A DNA stretch of 7,079 nucleotides from an uncultured Oscillospiraceae bacterium. GTDB taxonomy: Bacteria; Bacillota; Clostridia; Oscillospirales; Ruminococcaceae. The notes beneath the pieces were generated by a model. That model made no database searches. It was given only the letters and a program-made list of their open reading frames with translations, and was not told the origin of the DNA. Position numbers and translations under genes: made by a program. Positions 4,716-7,079 of this stretch are shown one piece after another; within the stretch, counting starts at the first letter, position 1; every line of letters starts with the position of its first letter. The stretch is from assembly GCA_958403605.1 (NCBI GenBank), contig CATXYA010000076.1, positions 1 through 7,079 of the forward strand. The letters run 5' to 3'.

Positions 4716-7079
4716 TTAGATTTCCCGCCCGGGGACGATCAGCTCCCGGATGCGCTGTTCCACCGCGTCCACTTCCTCCCGGAAAGCCATGGCGGAGATG
4801 CGCAGCGCGCCGTGCCCCAGAATGATCAGCTGCTCCATGCCGTCGGAGGTGGCCACGCGCACGCGGTGTCGCCCGGCCAGGTCATACGTGGCTTTTTCGA
4901 TAAACATGTCCGCCGTCTCGGCCTCGCGGGTGTATACCACGTGGATGTTGTGATAGCGTTCCACCTCGCCGGCGCCGCCCGGCACCTTGTAGGCGTCGAA
5001 CACCAAAATCACAGTGGCCTGGGTGAACCCCTGGTAATTGCACAGCGTGTCCATCAGCTTCTGCCGGGCCGCGTCCAGATCCCGCCGGGCCAGCTCTTTC
5101 AAATCGTCCCAGGCGAAGAGGATGTTGTAGCCGTCCACCAGCAAATAATCCCGCACCGGCTCCTGCGGGGCGGCGGGCGCCTGCCGCTCGGCCTGGCGGG
5201 CGCTTTGATAGTAAAGAAAATCCCGGTGTTGGATAGGGCCGAAGGTGCGGGTGAAAATGGCTTCCAGCTCCTTGTCCTCCTCCAAGGTGCCCGCGTAGCG
5301 GACGGGGGCGGCGCGCTGCGGGGCCGGGGCGGGCAGCGAGGCCCCGTGCGCCCCAAAGGTGAGGCCGCTGTCCACGTGCATGTAGTGGCACACCTCGTCC
5401 CAGGGAACTAAAAATCCCGCCCCGTGAGAGCAGAAGACGGAGCCCGTGGGGTCGTCGGGGTCGGCCTCGCTGTCATAATTTGCGGCGGCCAGCACTTCCT
5501 CCGCATTGTGGCAGGGGGCGTACCCCTGCGGCGTCAGCGCGATGCGGCCCCGCCCTTTGGTGTAGGAGACCACTTCTCGCGGGTAATCGCCCACGCTGGC
5601 CATAGGGACACGTCCGGTGAGCACGGCTTGTCCGTCTTGGGTCTCGGGCGCATCGAAGGTCCCCGCCATGCGCTGCAGATCCGCCATCGCACGGCCCACG
5701 CAGTCGGCGGGCACCTCCAGACGGAAGGCGGCCCAGGGCTCCAACAGCTGGCTCTGGGCGCTTTTCAGGCCCTGGCGCACCGCGCGGTAGGTGGCTTGGC
5801 GGAAATCGCCGCCCTCCGTGTGCTTCACGTGGGCCCGGCCCGCCACCAGTGTCAGCTTCATGTCCGTGATGGGCGCGCCCATCAGCACGCCGCGGTGCTC
5901 CTTTTCCGCCAAATGGGTCAGCACCAGCCGCTGCCAGCTGCGGTCCAGCTGGTCCTCGCTGCAGCGGCTGGCAAAGCGCAGGCCGCTGCCCTGGGGCAGC
6001 GGTTCCAGCAACAGATGCACCTCCGCGTAATGGCGCAGCGGCTCAAAGTGGCCCACGCCCTCCACGGGTGCGGTGATCGTTTCTTTGTAGCAGATGGCGC
6101 CCGGCCCGAAGGAGACCTCCACGCCGAACCGGTCCCGGATGACGCTTTGCAGCACCTCCCGCTGCACTTCCCCCATCAGCTGCACCCGCACCTCCCCGGC
6201 GGCCGCGTTCCACTGGATGTGCAGCTGGGGGTCCTCCTCCAGCTGCCGCAGCTTGGGCAGCAGCGTGTAGGCGTCGCAGCCCTCCGGCAGCAGCAGTTGA
6301 TAACGCAGCACCGGCTCCAGCACAGGCGGGGTGGAAGCCGCCTGCGCGCCCAGGCCCTCGCCGGGCTTCGCCCGCGTCAGGCCCGTCACGGCGCACACCG
6401 TGCCCGCGGGCGCCTCCTCCAACAGCTGATATTTTTCACCCGAGTACACGCGCAGCTGGTCGGCCTTTTCCTCCCAGCCCGCACCGCGCAGCACGTCCTT
6501 CACCCTCAGGCAGCCGCCTGTCACCTTCAAATGGGTCAGGCGCGTGCCCGCCGCGTCCCGGGACACGTTGAATACCTTGGCGCCGAAGGCTTCGCCGTAA
6601 AGGGGGCGGCGGGTGTAGCGGGCCAGGCCGTCCAGGAATTCCGCCACGCCCTCCAGCTTGAGGGCGGAGCCGAACCAGCAGGGGAAGACCCGGCGCGCGG
6701 CGATCAGGTCCGCCACGGAATCTTGGGGAAAGGACTTTTCGGCCAGATAGGCCGCTAAGAGCGATTCGTCCCGCAGCGCTAGCTCTTCCGCCGGGTCCCC
6801 GGCGCTGAAATCGATGCAGTCCGGGCTCAGGCGGCGGCGCAGCTCGTCCAGCAGCGCCGCGCGGCCCGGCCCCGGCAGATCCATCTTATTGATAAAAAGG
6901 AACGTGGGGATCTGATGCTGTGCCAACAGCCGCCACAGTGTCTCGGTGTGGCCCTGCACACCGTCCACGCCGCTGAGCACCAGCACGGCATGATCCAGTA
7001 CCTGCAGCACGCGCTCCATCTCCGCGGAAAAATCCACGTGCCCCGGCGTGTCCAGCAACGTCAGCTCCCGGCCCGGCAG
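4716..7079 (-). CDS. TetM/EF-G-like ribosomal GTPase fused to a C-terminal YacP/Rae1-type NYN ribonuclease domain, 5' end outside window
   Basis: The - strand frame is open from the window edge, so the N-terminus is missing, including the P-loop and by comparison with TetM some 60-70 residues. The visible part has 787 residues, numbered here from 7079. The GTPase G3 motif DTPGH is at 10-14, G4 NKMD at 64-67 and G5-like GSAL at 137-140. Domains II to V of the EF-G/TetM fold follow to about 568, ending in GAGFLVPWDEVCHYMH. A 75-residue linker contains EEDKELEAIFTRTFGPI. An NYN domain occupies 644-787. TetM itself is 639 residues and has no such domain. The GTPase part should bind the ribosomal factor site and drive a conformational step by GTP hydrolysis. 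The nuclease part resembles ribosome-dependent mRNA endonuclease Rae1. The tetracycline-displacing loop of TetM is replaced by AHVKHTEGGDFR, so automatic labelling as a tetracycline-resistance protein would be doubtful. A role in ribosome-coupled mRNA cleavage or rescue is inferred. Confidence 0.93.
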   Translation of the reverse strand: MPGRELTLLDTPGHVDFSAEMERVLQVLDHAVLVLSGVDGVQGHTETLWRLLAQHQIPTFLFINKMDLPGPGRAALLDELRRRLSPDCIDFSAGDPAEELALRDESLLAAYLAEKSFPQDSVADLIAARRVFPCWFGSALKLEGVAEFLDGLARYTRRPLYGEAFGAKVFNVSRDAAGTRLTHLKVTGGCLRVKDVLRGAGWEEKADQLRVYSGEKYQLLEEAPAGTVCAVTGLTRAKPGEGLGAQAASTPPVLEPVLRYQLLLPEGCDAYTLLPKLRQLEEDPQLHIQWNAAAGEVRVQLMGEVQREVLQSVIRDRFGVEVSFGPGAICYKETITAPVEGVGHFEPLRHYAEVHLLLEPLPQGSGLRFASRCSEDQLDRSWQRLVLTHLAEKEHRGVLMGAPITDMKLTLVAGRAHVKHTEGGDFRQATYRAVRQGLKSAQSQLLEPWAAFRLEVPADCVGRAMADLQRMAGTFDAPETQDGQAVLTGRVPMASVGDYPREVVSYTKGRGRIALTPQGYAPCHNAEEVLAAANYDSEADPDDPTGSVFCSHGAGFLVPWDEVCHYMHVDSGLTFGAHGASLPAPAPQRAAPVRYAGTLEEDKELEAIFTRTFGPIQHRDFLYYQSARQAERQAPAAPQEPVRDYLLVDGYNILFAWDDLKELARRDLDAARQKLMDTLCNYQGFTQATVILVFDAYKVPGGAGEVERYHNIHVVYTREAETADMFIEKATYDLAGRHRVRVATSDGMEQLIILGHGALRISAMAFREEVDAVEQRIRELIVPGREI
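4719..5150 (-). other. NYN (YacP/Rae1-like, PIN-type) RNase domain of the fusion protein
   Basis: These 144 C-terminal residues (644-787 of the visible protein) begin DYLLVDGYNILFAW and carry the whole YacP/Rae1 motif set: VDGYN (D649, N652), LVFDAYK (D695), EAETADMFIEK (E721, D724), VATSDGMEQ (D746) and HGALRISA. The acidic residues that coordinate metal in PIN/NYN nucleases are all kept, including the counterparts, as I recall them, of B. subtilis Rae1 D7 and D81 (D649 and D724). Rae1 is about 170 residues; this domain lacks roughly the last 25, which lie outside the catalytic core. It should be an active metal-dependent endoribonuclease (inference). Confidence 0.88.

Noticed and set aside
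5424..6758. Long open frame of 444 codons on the + strand opposite the GTPase-NYN gene
   Set aside because: It lies wholly antisense to a gene with clear motifs. It is a product of high G+C with few stops, is rich in His, Gln, Arg and Ala, and has no domain motif or ribosome binding site.
1..7079. CRISPR arrays, tRNA or rRNA genes, IS terminal repeats, riboswitches
   Set aside because: No regularly spaced repeats, tRNA cloverleaf or TPsiC-like motif, rRNA stretch, transposase or structured leader was seen. The noncoding gaps are too short, apart from those described.

Overview
The window is GC-rich (roughly 65-70% in its main genes). It has strong AGGAGG-type ribosome binding sites, tight gene spacing and gene families typical of Clostridia, so it most resembles a high-GC gut firmicute of the Oscillospiraceae/Ruminococcaceae type. 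That placement is an inference from composition and gene content, not a taxonomic assignment.

Left part (1-2714, + strand): the 3' end of a beta-propeller lactonase, a short-chain dehydrogenase (SDR) and a ManD/RspA-type sugar-acid dehydratase form a tight operon, with 11 bp and 6 bp between genes. Together they could carry out three consecutive steps: oxidation of a sugar to its lactone, lactone opening to an aldonate, and dehydration to a 2-keto-3-deoxy-aldonate. This would be a non-phosphorylated oxidative sugar route. The operon ends at a very strong hairpin with a 20-bp perfect stem and a U-tract.

Middle part (2715-4222): a complete tyrosine recombinase with all catalytic residues stands alone behind its own short promoter region. 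A CGAAC-N5-GTTCG palindrome lies just upstream of its extended -10 element. No excisionase or cargo genes are visible. A bidirectional A/T-flanked hairpin separates it from the gene that converges on it.

Right-middle (about 4000-4715): composition drops to about 42-43% GC on counted lines. This short island holds one small VOC/PhnB-like gene on the - strand and looks laterally acquired.

Right part (4716-7079, - strand, 5' end beyond the window): a large TetM/EF-G-like ribosomal GTPase is fused at its C-terminus to a complete YacP/Rae1-type NYN ribonuclease domain. This is the most interesting object here. The GTPase part is of the type that docks in the ribosomal factor site with domain IV in the A site. 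The nuclease part resembles Rae1, which cuts mRNA in the A site. The domain-IV loop that makes TetM dislodge tetracycline is not conserved, so a ribosome-targeted mRNA-cleavage or rescue role is a better hypothesis than drug resistance.
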